This document shows positions 1-11,319 of a stretch of DNA of 64,000 bases, piece by piece. This DNA comes from Coleophoma eucalyptorum. Taxonomy: Eukaryota; Ascomycota; Leotiomycetes; Helotiales; Dermateaceae. The stretch's first letter is position 1, and every line of letters starts with the position of its first letter. The DNA is taken from NCBI GenBank assembly GCA_026120035.1, contig JALRME010000061.1:58555-122554 (forward strand), in the 5' to 3' direction. Position numbers and translations under genes: made by a program. A model generated the notes under the pieces. It had not been told where the DNA came from and ran no database searches. It worked only from the letters and a program-made list of their open reading frames with translations.

Positions 1-1329
1 ATCGTAGAGGCACTCAACGATGGAGCAGACATCGTAGTGACTGGAAGAGTAACAGATGCCTCTACCGTCGTTGCGGTTTCTGCTTGGTGGCATAAGTGGT
101 CTCAAGATAGTTACGATCAGTTGGCACAAGCTGTAGTCTGTGGCCATATTCTCGAATGTTCAATGTATGCGACAGGAGGCAACTTTTCCGGATTTAAAGA
201 TATTTATGACAAGAGTACGGACTTGTCTTTTCCTATCGCCGAAATGGCCTCTGACGGATCTTTTACCGTTACTAAAACGACAGGCGAAAATGGTATCGTG
301 ACCGCTCAAACGATCACAACTCAGATCCTGTACGAAATCCAAGGAAACATGTATCTGAATCCAGATGTACAAATTGATTTAACCGGTGTCACTGTAAAGA
401 ACTCAGGCCAAGATCGTGTCTTGGTGACTGGTGCTAAGGGTTTCCCACCGCCGGAAACGGCTAAATGCGTCCTTTTCGCCGTCGGAGGGTTTCAGGCCGA
501 AGCTTTCGTGTTTGCAACAGGCCTGGATATCACCACCAAGTTCAAGATGTTCGAACAGCTCGCCCGGCACTGGCTCTCCACCCAACCGGAGGTAAAATTT
601 ACAAAGCTGGTATTTCAACATATCGGTGTGGCTGCTGTGGATCCTAAGAGTGAACTTGAAGGCACGGCCACCATGCGTGTTTTTGCACAAGCCAATAAAG
701 CAGAGGATTTCCCCCCCAATGGTCTCCAGGCAATCGTGGAGGGACTGAGTATGGGAACATATCCCGGTTTCCACCGCGCGTTGGATATGCGCAACACGTT
801 ACCAAGGCTTTTCATGGATTTCTGGCCGTCCACTATTCCAGAATCTGAGCTAAAGCTGCAACTAACTTTCCTCGATGGGACTTCGAAATTAATCCCCAAT
901 CACAAAGAGACAATACGTGCAATGAAATCCACATCATACGACTCTCGTGGGCCTTACGATGCTTCCAAGTGGGACCCTGTCGTTAAAATGCCTCTTGGGT
1001 CTATTGTTATGGGTAGATCTGGTGACAAAGGAGGCAACGCCAATATTGGACTTTTTGTTCGTAATGCAGACGAATTTGAGTGGCTCAGTACGTACCTGAA
1101 CGTAAATAAATTCACTGAACTTCTTGGGGAGGAGGCGAAGATTGTTACTAAAATCGAACGTGTCGAGTTTGCTGGTATGTTAGCAGTGCACTTCCTCTGC
1201 AAAGGTTTGCTCGGAGAGGGTGTCTCGAACACTGATAGGTTGGATGGACTTGCAAAGTCCATGGCGGAGTTTATTCGGGCTCGCATCGTTGAATTGCCAC
1301 AGAAGTTCATTGATAGGGGTGTAATTTAG
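1..1329 (+). CDS. AtuA-like protein (acyclic terpene utilisation family), 5' end outside window
   Basis: The frame is open from base 1 to a TAG at 1327-1329, so the true start lies upstream; 442 codons are visible. The N-terminal part reads GADIVVTGRVTDAS and then AVVCGHILECSMYATGG, the signature of the AtuA/DUF1446 family. The C-terminal part, from about base 970, carries GRSGDKGGNANIGLFVRN, typical of the small AtuA-like ferredoxin-fold domain. In Pseudomonas, AtuA is required for growth on citronellol and geraniol, but its reaction is not settled. Its neighbours here are the two carboxylase subunits, as in bacterial atu clusters. No intron is needed. Confidence in the family is high; the biochemical role is unknown. 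Confidence 0.88.
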   Translation: MVEALNDGADIVVTGRVTDASTVVAVSAWWHKWSQDSYDQLAQAVVCGHILECSMYATGGNFSGFKDIYDKSTDLSFPIAEMASDGSFTVTKTTGENGIVTAQTITTQILYEIQGNMYLNPDVQIDLTGVTVKNSGQDRVLVTGAKGFPPPETAKCVLFAVGGFQAEAFVFATGLDITTKFKMFEQLARHWLSTQPEVKFTKLVFQHIGVAAVDPKSELEGTATMRVFAQANKAEDFPPNGLQAIVEGLSMGTYPGFHRALDMRNTLPRLFMDFWPSTIPESELKLQLTFLDGTSKLIPNHKETIRAMKSTSYDSRGPYDASKWDPVVKMPLGSIVMGRSGDKGGNANIGLFVRNADEFEWLSTYLNVNKFTELLGEEAKIVTKIERVEFAGMLAVHFLCKGLLGEGVSNTDRLDGLAKSMAEFIRARIVELPQKFIDRGVI

Positions 1330-2137
1330 TAAAGAGTTTATTTACAGAATGCAATCATGTAGCAAGGTTCAATTTAAATTTCCATTAACCAAGTGCTTTC
1401 GCGTACTACCCAGACTGTATACAGTATACTGAGAATTATACTTGTGGGACTTTCCTATAATCTACAATCTGAAAATTCTTTATATATTACTACAGTTGTG
1501 GGAGTTCGATAACAGAAGTTGGACGTTAGTTCCTATAACGAATACACTTCATATATCAAGAAAGCCAAGATGATAACAGGACATTCCTCTCTGTCAATTG
1601 ACGTTAGGTGGAAGCGAGTGTAGCACCTCAGTTTCGTGATCCTCAGTTTCTAAAGAGCTTTCAATCCTTTCATAGAGGCATCTAGAAATCTTCAAGTGCT
1701 ATACTTTTCAGAGCATCTGGAAGACAAGTATTGAGTTCTCCTTCTGCACATACTCTAATCGTTACTGTAGTCGCATCGGACCTCGGTTGAAAATAAGTCC
1801 ATGTCGCTAATTCAAGACCTCGCTAAATGAGGACAAAAGTTTCCTCGGCTCGCTCGGCCACTGTTTTCTGATTTCGCTGAGAAGCCAAGGCTAAGCGAAG
1901 TGCGCCACCTATTCCAAGGTATCCAGAATAGCTTCGGAAGAGCGACAAGCTGCTAACGTGACTATCCTACTTGTTCCTAGCTAAGTGCTGCTGCTGCAAG
2001 GTGATGAAGATGTCTCGCTACAGCTTGAAAACACAGTAAGCTGGGTTCTTGAGCGATTGACAGCAAAACATCAGAGAGCTTCATTGCCTCGCATCCATCC
2101 CCAATCAAGTTCGCAAAACATTTCTTTTGCTGCCAAA
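1330..2137. other. Intergenic region and promoter of the biotin carboxylase gene
   Basis: No reading frame here looks coding. Two CCTCGG hexamers (1781-1786 and 1843-1848) sit about 290-360 bases before the carboxylase ATG, the second in a CTCGG-rich patch. Confidence 0.5.
1781..1848. promoter_or_regulatory. Two CCTCGG candidate regulator sites
   Basis: CCTCGG occurs at 1781-1786 and 1843-1848, upstream of the biotin carboxylase gene. The same hexamer, or its complement, recurs before nearly every cluster gene in this window. Binding by the Zn2Cys6 protein at 36-38.7 kb is inferred. Confidence 0.45.
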
Positions 2138-4513
2138 ATGGCTCCTATCTTCAATTTAAATACCACAAACAGGGAGCTGTATATCGCACCCGTTGGTACC
2201 GATTCCAACGGTAACCCACGCATTCGGCGAGTTCTCATCGCAAACCGTGGCGAGATTGCGTTACGTATCATAGCAACATGCAAGAAGTTAAACATCACGA
2301 CTATTTCTATCTACACCGAGGAAGATCGAGACTCTTTACACGTTAATGCAGCCGACGAAGCAGTGTGTATTGGATCAATCAAAAATACGCGCATAAACCC
2401 ACATATCGATATTGACCTCATCATCAAGACTAGTTTAGACAACAAAGCAGATGCTATACATCCAGGATATGGATATCTGAGTGAAAATGCCAAATTTTCT
2501 CAACGAACCTTGGATGCGGGTCTTCTCTTCATCGGCCCATCACCACACGCCATTCAAGTTTTCGGTGACAAGCGCCAGGCTAAAGAATATTTGACAAAGT
2601 TTGCTCCCGAGATCCCTTTAATACCAGGGTACAATGGGAATACTCAGAAGGTGGAAGAACTAGAGCTGGAAGCTGAAAACATTGGATTCCCACTGTTGAT
2701 CAAGGCCGCTGCTGGAGGTGGCGGCAAGGGTATGAAGATCGTGTATAAGAAAGAAGAGTTGCAAGATGGCTTGCTTCGTGCTCAGTCTGAAGCACAGAGA
2801 TCATTTGGCTCATCAGACTGCCTCTTGGAGAAATATATCCAGCATGGCAAGCATATAGAGGTCCAGATCATGGGTGATTCAAAAGGAGAGATTATCACTC
2901 TTTTTGATAGAGAATGTTCCGTGCAGCGGCGTCACCAGAAAATAATCGAGGAAGCGCCTTCCCCCTGGCTACGAAATGAAGTTCGAGAACGAATGTTAAG
3001 CGCTGCAAAGACTCTTGGTTCTCTCTTGAAGTATGAAAATGCAGGAACGGTTGAGTTCATGGTCGATGTGGACACCGAAAACTTCTACTTCCTTGAAATT
3101 AACACGAGAATTCAGGTGGAGCATGCCATCACCGAAGAAATCGCTGGTGTAGATATTGTCGCCTTACAGTTTTTTGTAGCAAGTGGAGGAAGATTGTCCG
3201 ATTGTGGTCCTATTGGCAGTTCCTCCTTTGGCCATGCCATTGAATGCCGCTTGTGTGCTGAAAACCCGGCAGAAGATTTTAGACCAGCAACCGGGATGAT
3301 ACTTCGCTGGACACCGGGACTCGAGTTCTTAAAAGTCAGCCAGAGAGCCAATGTCCGTATTGAGACAGCCATTTTCTCAGGGGCAAATGTTTCAGTATAT
3401 TTCGATTCAATGATCGCCAAGGTTGTCGTCTGGGCTCCTGAGCGGTCTACGGCAGTGAAAAAAATGATAGAAGTACTCAGACACACCATCTGTATTGGAA
3501 TACAGAGCAACCATCTATTCCTGCAGGCTTGTCTGATAAGTCAAGCATTTCAAAAGGTTGATTACACTACCAATTTCATTCCAGAAAATCTCTCATATCT
3601 ATTGTGTAACCCATACACTGAGGACATTTCTGAAGCATACCGACAATTCTCTATTGTTCCAACTCTTTTCAAGAATAGGCTCAGCTCAAAGCTCAAGGAA
3701 GTAAGAGCCTATCAACCATTCAGAGGTATCTCAAGTGGCTTTAGGAACCAGGTAGAAGACTCCAAACTATCGGCGACGAATATTGTGACCGTCAACGACA
3801 AAGAGACTGAGCCCACTTTCATGATTACGTGGCATACAACACGAGACAGTAAGCCAAATCAGTTTTACTATACACAAAAGGCTCAACGCATATCTGCATA
3901 TCAGCCTCCAAGTTCGAAGGATATCAACCCTGGAGCAGAACTTTGTTCCTACTTCGAGACCGCTCTGAGTCAGCTTCTAGCAGCAGAAACAAGTGCAAGT
4001 GACTTAAATACAGTGATACTGAAAGATTTGAAAGTTTTTCAGCACCAAAAAGAATCTGAGCAAGGACTTGACCAATGGGTGACAGCTGATCTTGTATTTG
4101 AAGAGAATGGAAAGAAAATTCGTTCATACATTGCACAGAACAGCATCACGAAAAGCAATTTGACGGTAGAGGACCGAAGTTTCTGTCACTTCCCAGGTTT
4201 AGGAACTGCTATTGAGTACTCCTGCTACTCTGCAATCAAGTATGCGGAGTCACTACGCGCAGTCACCGGAAATGCGGAAGAATTGGATACTTCGAGAATG
4301 TTCAAGTCTCCTATGCCGTGCAGAGTTCTACGAATATTGAAGAAATCTGGGGAAAGCATCAAGAAAGGAGAAAAGATGTTGGTGATAGAGTCTATGAAGA
4401 CCGAGATGGATATTTGTGCAGCAGAGGATGGCAAATTCAAATCATACGTCGCAGAGGGTGATCCTGTCAGCGAAGATGTTCTTTTATGTGAAATTTTACA
4501 GGAGGAAATTTAG
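2138..4513 (+). CDS. Biotin carboxylase / biotin carrier subunit of an acyl-CoA carboxylase (AtuF/MCC-alpha-like)
   Basis: The gene has a single exon of 791 codons, starting at the first in-frame ATG (context CCAAAATGG). The enzyme carboxylates biotin with ATP and bicarbonate for transfer by the beta subunit. The biotin carboxylase N-terminal domain opens with RRVLIANRGEIALRII. The ATP-grasp glycine loop AAAGGGGKGMKIV lies near residue 190, QRRHQK near 260 and EINTRIQVEH near 320. The biotinyl domain ends the protein with ESMKTEM, Lys about 754 being the biotin acceptor; most families have AMKM there. The motif after QVEH reads AITE where PVTE is usual. Length fits MCC-alpha or geranyl-CoA carboxylase alpha. 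The beta subunit is convergent, 204 bases away. No C-terminal PTS1 is present. Methylcrotonyl- and geranyl-CoA carboxylases cannot be separated by eye. Confidence 0.93.
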   Translation: MAPIFNLNTTNRELYIAPVGTDSNGNPRIRRVLIANRGEIALRIIATCKKLNITTISIYTEEDRDSLHVNAADEAVCIGSIKNTRINPHIDIDLIIKTSLDNKADAIHPGYGYLSENAKFSQRTLDAGLLFIGPSPHAIQVFGDKRQAKEYLTKFAPEIPLIPGYNGNTQKVEELELEAENIGFPLLIKAAAGGGGKGMKIVYKKEELQDGLLRAQSEAQRSFGSSDCLLEKYIQHGKHIEVQIMGDSKGEIITLFDRECSVQRRHQKIIEEAPSPWLRNEVRERMLSAAKTLGSLLKYENAGTVEFMVDVDTENFYFLEINTRIQVEHAITEEIAGVDIVALQFFVASGGRLSDCGPIGSSSFGHAIECRLCAENPAEDFRPATGMILRWTPGLEFLKVSQRANVRIETAIFSGANVSVYFDSMIAKVVVWAPERSTAVKKMIEVLRHTICIGIQSNHLFLQACLISQAFQKVDYTTNFIPENLSYLLCNPYTEDISEAYRQFSIVPTLFKNRLSSKLKEVRAYQPFRGISSGFRNQVEDSKLSATNIVTVNDKETEPTFMITWHTTRDSKPNQFYYTQKAQRISAYQPPSSKDINPGAELCSYFETALSQLLAAETSASDLNTVILKDLKVFQHQKESEQGLDQWVTADLVFEENGKKIRSYIAQNSITKSNLTVEDRSFCHFPGLGTAIEYSCYSAIKYAESLRAVTGNAEELDTSRMFKSPMPCRVLRILKKSGESIKKGEKMLVIESMKTEMDICAAEDGKFKSYVAEGDPVSEDVLLCEILQEEI

Positions 4514-4717
4514 AATTCTTCGAATTGTATAAACTAAGTCACTGCGATTCTGCTGTACTTTTAGCTAGATGCAAGAGAGGAATGAGATCAAAATTGTATA
4601 GCCAGCTAGTTTTGTTTTTCAGAATTAATCCTAAGCATCATCTGATATAACCGCTCAGATCTGTCTTTGGTGAGAGCTGAGTATTATTCTCCCACTTGTC
4701 CATTAATAGATGTCTTC

Positions 4718-6783
4718 TCATAATCTTGCTAAACCCTTCGATCCAGGATTACATCCAACCTCATCTGTCTTGACGATTTCTAAGCACATACCAAGGACAT
4801 TTCTGGTGTCTCGAGGATCAATAATGCCATCATCAATCAAATACGCAGAAGTCGTATAAGCTTCCGAATCGCGTTCCACATTACTCCTGAATCTCGAAAC
4901 ATTTACTTGCAAGTCACTCTCATTCAACTTCTTCCCAGACCGATCTGCCGATGAACGCGTAATGTTCTCCATTACACCACTTAACTGATCAGGCCCCATA
5001 ACCGAGCATCGACTGTTGGGCCATGAAAAGATAAACCTAGGACCATAAGCCTTGCCACACATTGCATAGTTGCCTGCACCGTATGAAGAACCACAGATGA
5101 TACTGATATGCGGAACCGAACTTGTGCTGACTGCACTGACGAACCGAGCACCTTTCTTGATAAGCCCTGCCTGTTCAGATGCTTTCCCAACCATAAATCC
5201 GGTCACATTGTGTAAGAATATTATAGGCGTTTGCCTAAATACCCGAGTTAGTGAATGGAACTGACTCAAACTAGTGATAGGGCAGATTTATAACCCTTGG
5301 TTACAAAGTTGGATGAACTGAGTAGATTTTTCCGCTTCTTTTGGGTTAATGACAGGCTGCTGATTAGCAATTATTCCTGTCAGGTGTCCTATGCACGTCA
5401 ATATTTGACTATGATATAAAGAATATCACAAACCATTGATGTGCGCCCACGCTGTAATCATGTTGATCCCAAACAAGGGTTTAAAGATGTTGAGACGTGA
5501 GTCATCCACGATTCTAATTATGACTTCCATCATGTTCATAGGTGATCTTATATCTGGATTAACAATGCCGAGAATCTCTTCCGGATTGTATCTTGGATTT
5601 AAAGAAATTCTCTGTGGTTGAGAGTACTTTCCTACGTGCTGAGCTGAGACGGTTGTTAAGATCCAGCAACGTGCTTTCTCAATTGCGTCGAACCTGTCAA
5701 TTTTAGTCACATATTCATAAAGGGACTTAGATTCTGATATGGATATTTACTCATCTTTGGCAAGCTGATCAGCCAAACCAGTTAGTTTTGCGTGCATTTC
5801 TGCACCACCAAGTTCCTCTGCCCCCACAACTTCTCCAGTTGCCATCTTAACAAGTGGTGGACCTCCAAGGAACACCTGAGCCTGATTTTGAACAAAAATC
5901 GTATAGTCTGACAGTGCCGGGTGGTATGCTCCCCCAGCGGTCGATGAACCAAACACAACGGCACACGAGGACAGCCCCAATTTGGTCCGACAAGCTAGGT
6001 CTCGAAAAATTTGACCACCAGGATGAAATACACGAAATTGTTGAGGAAGGAAAACCCCAGCCTAGGTCAGATATAAGTAACTGATAAAATGCTGTAGAAT
6101 ACTATTCTTCACTCACAGACTGAACAAGAGCAATAATAGGCAATTTATTAATGGTAGCGATTTCGGTTGCTCTGTTCTGTTTGCGCACTTTCATCAAAGT
6201 CAGAGACTGCTGATGAAGAAATGTTAAGTTCGAGGTGCCAACAGCTAAGCTTACCAGTGAGTTCATTCCATGCACCGCCATTCAGTGTGGGAATGTGGGC
6301 AATGACCATTGTTGGTATACCACTGCGACATAGGTAAGATTGGTTTATCGGGGAAGGGGCATAACTAACTTCACAACACCAATTCCGGTCGTCATTGAAG
6401 CAGAAGGTGTAGACTCTTTAAGGTCGTGCCCTGCAAACACTCCCAATTCTAGGAACGGAGAGCCTTCGTCCAGTAAAAGGGATACCCTATCTCTAGCTAT
6501 TGAAATTTTGATTAGAGAACATTCTTTGTAAATTCATCCACAGTTGATTTCGGAAAACTTGAGGCTCAATGAAAATTTCTGTACCGAGTAGCTGTCCCCG
6601 CGCAGTATGCTTCTGGAGTGACTTGTCGGCTCCTTGAGAGCTGGCTTTGAGCAATCCCTCGCCATACTGCTTCATAATCGGTGCCCATGATGACAAATTC
6701 TGAGCATACTGTGGAGCGCTTGCGTTGATCTTTGATTGAACTTCTGGGAGAAGAGCTTCGGGAACGAGCAACGCGGATTCCAT
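4718..6783 (-). CDS. Carboxyltransferase beta subunit of the acyl-CoA carboxylase (AtuC/MCC-beta-like), eight exons
   Basis: Exons by eye are 6783-6585, 6496-6370, 6322-6255, 6187-6117, 6061-5751, 5693-5434, 5388-5295 and 5234-4718. All have GT-AG borders and together give 548 residues, normal for the family. The enzyme moves the carboxyl group from biotin to a 3-methyl-branched enoyl-CoA. Landmarks are [61 protein letters not shown] and [19 protein letters not shown]. The protein ends GLARL, so ARL is a good peroxisomal PTS1. The alpha subunit lacks such a signal and could enter with this partner. It is divergent from the lyase-hydratase gene across a 410-base promoter. The start ATG at 6783 is the least certain point; a further 5' exon ending near 6826 is possible. 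Confidence 0.9.
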
Positions 6784-7193
6784 GAAGGGCGAATACTTGA
6801 ATCTTGGTTTGTCACCTGCGTACTATGTAACTGTGTCAGTTTGATATCTCAGAGTTGGAGGGCGATAAAATACCTAATTAAAAGCATCACATTCCTAGTT
6901 ATGCTTGTTTGAAGTTAGAACAGAAACATAAGCAGAAAACTCTAGTTGGCACTACCACTAGCTGACCCTGTTGACATGGATGTGCTGCTGCTATTAGTAA
7001 TAACTGGGGTACCGAGCCTCGGCCCATCCGCATAAGGTTACATACAGCACCTCAAGATGTAAACTTCGGTAGTCTAGGTAAAGTGCCGAGTGCCAGAGTT
7101 CTACCTACGCCTACCGACTGTAAAAATTTATTCTGCGAGTTTTTTCCTGTCTTCCTTCTTCGTAAGACCTTGAGTTCCCTTCACGTCTTACAG
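6784..7193. promoter_or_regulatory. Divergent promoter between carboxyltransferase and lyase-hydratase genes
   Basis: This shared 410-base upstream region contains CCGAGCCTCGG at 7012-7022, a near-perfect inverted repeat of the CTCGG half-site. It is well placed to control both genes. No coding sequence is seen. Confidence 0.5.
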
Positions 7194-9058
7194 ATGGCAT
7201 CTAACGAAACGACCGTTCGGATCGTTGAAGTCGGCCCACGGGATGGGCTGCAGAATATTGCGAAAGTTATTCCAACCGAAACAAAAATCAGTTTGATCCG
7301 AAAATTGCGAGAAACAGGATTACGATCTATTGAGGCAACCTCGTTTGTGTCTCCTAAATGGATCCCTCAGCTTGCGGATTCACAGCTGGTTATGGATGCT
7401 ATCTCTCCTCTCGTAAAGGAAGGCTCTATTCGGTATCCGGTTCTCGTTCCAAATCTGAAGGGCTTGAAACTCGCTATTGAGGCTGGAGCTCGAGAGATTG
7501 CGTTATTCGTCTCCTCAACGGAGAGCTTTAGCAGAAACAATACAAATTGCAGTGTTGCAGAAGCACTTGAACGAGCGAGTAAGGTCGCAAAAGAAGCAAT
7601 TGCACATGGAATCACTGTTCGTGGGTGTGTGTAATCGCTGCATCAAATCATGCGTGCTGTACTGAAAGTACTACTAGATACGTATCATGCATTTTCGCCG
7701 ATCCTTACGAAGGGCCTACAAGCCCACAAGCTGTTTTACATGTGACGAGGGAGTTATTAAGTATGGGTTGCTATGAAGTTAGCCTTGGGGACACTCTTGG
7801 AGTGGGCTCCCCAGCCCAAGTCAGGACGCTATTTAGTTTTCTCGCAAAATCAGTCCCTATATCTCGACTCGCAGGTCACTTTCACGACACGTATGGACAG
7901 GCCGTTGCGAATGCCGTTGCTGCATATAATATCGGTATAAGGGTTTTTGACAGCAGTGTGAGTGGACTTGGAGGATGTCCATACAGTCCTGGAGCCAAGG
8001 GAAATCTAGCATCAGAAGATCTGGTGTATACGTTCCAGGAAATGGGCATATCCACTGGAGTGGACCTAAACAAACTTGTAGCTGTTGGCCACTGGATTTC
8101 CACACAGGTCGACCTTCCAAATGGAAGCAGAGCTGGTGCTGCGATACATAGTCGATTAAAGATGCTTCAGCAAAAACAACCAGCGCAGAGTCATGATGTC
8201 AAGAAAATCATTGACTGGAAAGTAGTGGATGATGCTGGAGCTTATCGCATTCTTCAACATAAATTCACCATTAAGATTGTCCTAAATCGACCGAAAAAAG
8301 GGAACACTCTAACTACAAGTATGCTTCAAAAGCTTACAGCATTTTTTAATAATATTCGAGAGAACAATTCTATTCGTCGAGTTGTCATTGCGGGTTCTGG
8401 AAAATATTTCTGTACAGGCATGGACCTGAGTGGGGATGGGGCGACGACGTCGAGCTCCTCTCCAGAAGCCAAACAACAACAGTTTCTTGGGTTGTCAAAA
8501 CTTTTCACCGCTATCGAGAACGCGCCACAAATCACAATTGCTCTCGTCAACGGACCAGCGTTTGGCGGAGGTGTGGGTTTGGCTTTTGCTTGCGATATCC
8601 GATTGGCCCTCGCAAATGCAACTTTCACTTTGTCTGAAGGAAAGCTTGGCTTGTCTCCTGCAGTGATTTCTACGTATATATTTCGAGAATGGGGCGTTAG
8701 CTTTGCTCGCGAAGCTATCTTAACAGCTAGAGCAATACCTGCTAGAGAATTATGCGACAAAATCGGTGCAGTGCATGCTATCGCTGAGGATGAAAAGCAC
8801 CTAACAGTACTTTTGAATGAATACCTCGAAAATTTGACCAAAGTTGCTCCAAATGCATCCTCAAGAAGTAAAGATCTAGCTCGTGTAGCTTGGAATAGCG
8901 CTGGCAAGGAGGAACAGAGCAAAGAAATCCGAAGTGTCTTTGACTGGATGATGAAGCCATCAGACGAAGCCGAATTCGGCCTTGATCACTTCCGTGGTGG
9001 AAAGAGAGACCTTGACTGGGATACTTTTAGCGGTTTCATTGATCGAGCAAAGTTGTGA
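7194..9058 (+). CDS. HMG-CoA lyase fused to methylglutaconyl-CoA hydratase-type enoyl-CoA hydratase
   Basis: Exons are 7194-7624 and 7678-9058 (603 residues); the intron splits RG/YVSCIFADPYEG. Residues 1 to about 310 are an HMG-CoA lyase: VGPRDGLQN near residue 13, metal-binding GHFHDTYGQ near 211, and GGCPYSPGAKGN with the catalytic Cys near 244. Residues about 345-603 are a crotonase: SGKYFCTGMDL near 383, the oxyanion segment GPAFGGGVGLAFACDIRLA near 435, and SEGKLGLSPAVIS near 463. The last resembles LiuC/AtuE hydratases more than short-chain crotonase. The fusion joins the hydration and cleavage steps that follow carboxylation in leucine and terpene breakdown. The C-terminus DRAKL is a peroxisomal PTS1 (AKL). 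The ATG at 7194 is the first in frame and follows CAG. Confidence 0.93.
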
Positions 9059-9810
9059 TATTAGGTGTCTGCGGCAGAAGACATGTATTTTGTAGGACTT
9101 CAGAAACAGTGGCAAGCGTGGGTTGTCCACTTAAAGACAAATGAAAAATTGAAGATCAGCTCTTAATGACTAAAATGGTTCTTCCTCTTAGACTTTGTGT
9201 TCAACAGTAGAAGCGCATTCTGTTCCCTTAACTCGTGATAATTGTATTTCTTCCCGTAATTTTTAAACATGCTAAAGAACATGAGGCTAAAACAAAGGCT
9301 ATGTCCAAAGGAAACGAAGCCTAAGTATTGTGCTTTGTATACCATAAAATTCACAGTGACGATGGATTTTAAGAAGATTCACATACATTAAGGTATATCT
9401 TTATGTAGAGTAAGCAGTGGTCAATAACCATCCAGTAACCTGGCTGAGCATCTAAGCAATAGCCCTAGCCCAATCCAGGCGATAATCCCTGGGCCTATAG
9501 TCCGCAAATTTATTGGTTTGAGACTACAGCCTAGAAGCACTTTAAAGTTCCTGTTGCGTCTGATATCTTAGGGTGCTTGCTAGCTATGTGATGTTAATTA
9601 CCGAGGGATAGAATATATCCATGCTTCGGTTCCAAACAATAGGACTAGTTTCTTTGTTTTTACTTCATACATGGAACGGCAGTTTTGCACACTGCTAAAA
9701 CCCTCCAGTGGCGCAAACATTAATACAAAATCCTGCAGCTTCGGAAAGAACAAAATCAAATCTGTTCTCAATTGGAAGGAAACCCATTGATCATTGTTTG
9801 ATATTCAATT
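9059..9810. other. Intergenic region upstream of the acyl-CoA dehydrogenase pseudogene
   Basis: No convincing coding sequence is present. One CCGAGG lies at 9601-9606, 205 bases before the dehydrogenase ATG. Confidence 0.45.
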
Positions 9811-11319
9811 ATGGCTAACGCAAATTTTGGATCTTTTGTGCCACACGCTGATCCTGTTTGGTATTCGCGATCTGCAAGCCCTTACTACACTGACTCTCAT
9901 CGACGCCTGCGTGCCGAGACTAGAAGCTATGTTGATACACACATTGTACCATTCTGTGGGGAGTGGGAGAAGCAAGGCTTTGTGCCTCAAGAGGTCAGTC
10001 TTCTAAATGCTAAAATCAAGTATAAATGAATCTGACGATGTAAAAAAAGGTGATCAAGAGAGACGCAGACCTAGGGTTTATGGCGGTGTCGGTATATCCG
10101 CTGGCTGCAGACTGCTTGGCGAACACTCAAAAACTTCCAGCAGGCATTCCACCACATTTATGGGATTGATTCCGCGATTTGATTGTAGTTGATGAGATTG
10201 CATGTTGTGGGTATCTAGGAGTTATTTGGGCACTCAGCTGTGGTAATTCAATCGGTTGACCGGCTGTAGTCAATTTCGGCACCCCAGAGCAAAAACAACG
10301 TTTTGTGCCAGATTTATTGCAAGGGAAAACCAGATTTTGTCTGGGAGTAACTGAGCCAGACGGTATGATGTTCTACATATTATTCATTTTCCCGAGACAA
10401 AATTCTAACTATGCGTAGCTGGATCGGACATTGCTGGTTTAACGACAATAGCCGAGCGAAAAGGAGACAAGTACATCGTGAATGGCATAAAAAATGGATC
10501 ACAAATGGGCTGTGGGCTGATTATTGCACAGCTGCTGTGCGAACAGGTGGGTCAGGTAGACAGGGAGTTTCAGCATTAGTCATTCCAATGAATTCGGAGG
10601 GAGTGATTTGCAGGAAAATTGAGACCTCAGGTGTCTGTGCTAGTGGTAAGATTGAAGAGGTACTTTTAAAATGCGGAGCTAATATAGTATAAGGCTCCAC
10701 ATGCATTGAATTTAACGATGTGGAAGTTCCTGTAGAGAATCTACTAGGAAAATAAAATGAGGGTTTCAAAATCATTATGTCAAGTCAGCCAATGCATCTC
10801 GAAACCATCTTAGTTTACTAACCATTTTCCTGGCAGATTTCAATTCACGAAAGATTATGTCTTGCTTGCACGAGTCTTCGAATGGTGCGAGTTTGCGTAG
10901 AGGATGCCTTCAAATATGCACAGTCAAGAAAGACATTCGGGAAAGAGCTTATCGAGAATCAAGTTATTCGTGCCAAATTAGCCTCCTTCGGACGCACTAT
11001 CGATCCAGCACACGCTTTCATGGAACAAATAGCAGGGATGCTCGAAGACGCTAAAAAGACTGGGGACGACGTTGCTGTCAGCGGCTTGATTGCCAATTTA
11101 AAGGTCTTGGCTGGACGTACTCTTGAGCATGTCAACAGAGAATCGCAGCAGATAATGGGTGGTCTTGGATATTCGAAGACTGGAAGAGGGGCGAGGATTG
11201 AACAGATTAGTCGCGATGTTATGGTCATGGTTATTGGGGGAGGTAGCGACGAGATTCTTACCGACCTATCCATTGCACAAGAAATTAAGGTGAAGTCCAA
11301 TTGGTTTAGCAAGTTATAA
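9811..11319 (+). pseudogene. Acyl-CoA dehydrogenase (AtuD / isovaleryl-CoA dehydrogenase-like), inactivated
   Basis: The reading is plainly an acyl-CoA dehydrogenase: LPAGIPPHLWD, FCLGVTEPD/GSDIAGLTT, KKWITNGLWADYCTAAVRTG, VPVENLLGK, and a C-terminal domain with FKYAQSRKTFGKELIENQ and QIMGGLGYSKTGRGARIEQI. It is broken in several places: TGA at 10167-10169, TGA at 10257-10259, TAA at 10753-10755, loss of one A in the run at 10489-10494, and an extra base near 10845. Apparent introns are 9994-10049, one near 10371-10418 and one near 10781-10836. The stops are mostly not RIP-type changes, unlike those in the nearby transposons. The C-terminus SKL is a canonical PTS1, showing the ancestral enzyme was peroxisomal. 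In an Atu-like pathway this enzyme would make the enoyl-CoA that the carboxylase uses. Confidence 0.85.

Noticed and set aside
2138..9058. Plain leucine-degradation cluster (MCC alpha, MCC beta, lyase)
   Set aside because: The same enzymes are used, but the AtuA-like gene, PTS1 signals, P450, BVMO, cyclases and CoA-transferase do not belong to mitochondrial leucine breakdown. It cannot be fully excluded without a tree.
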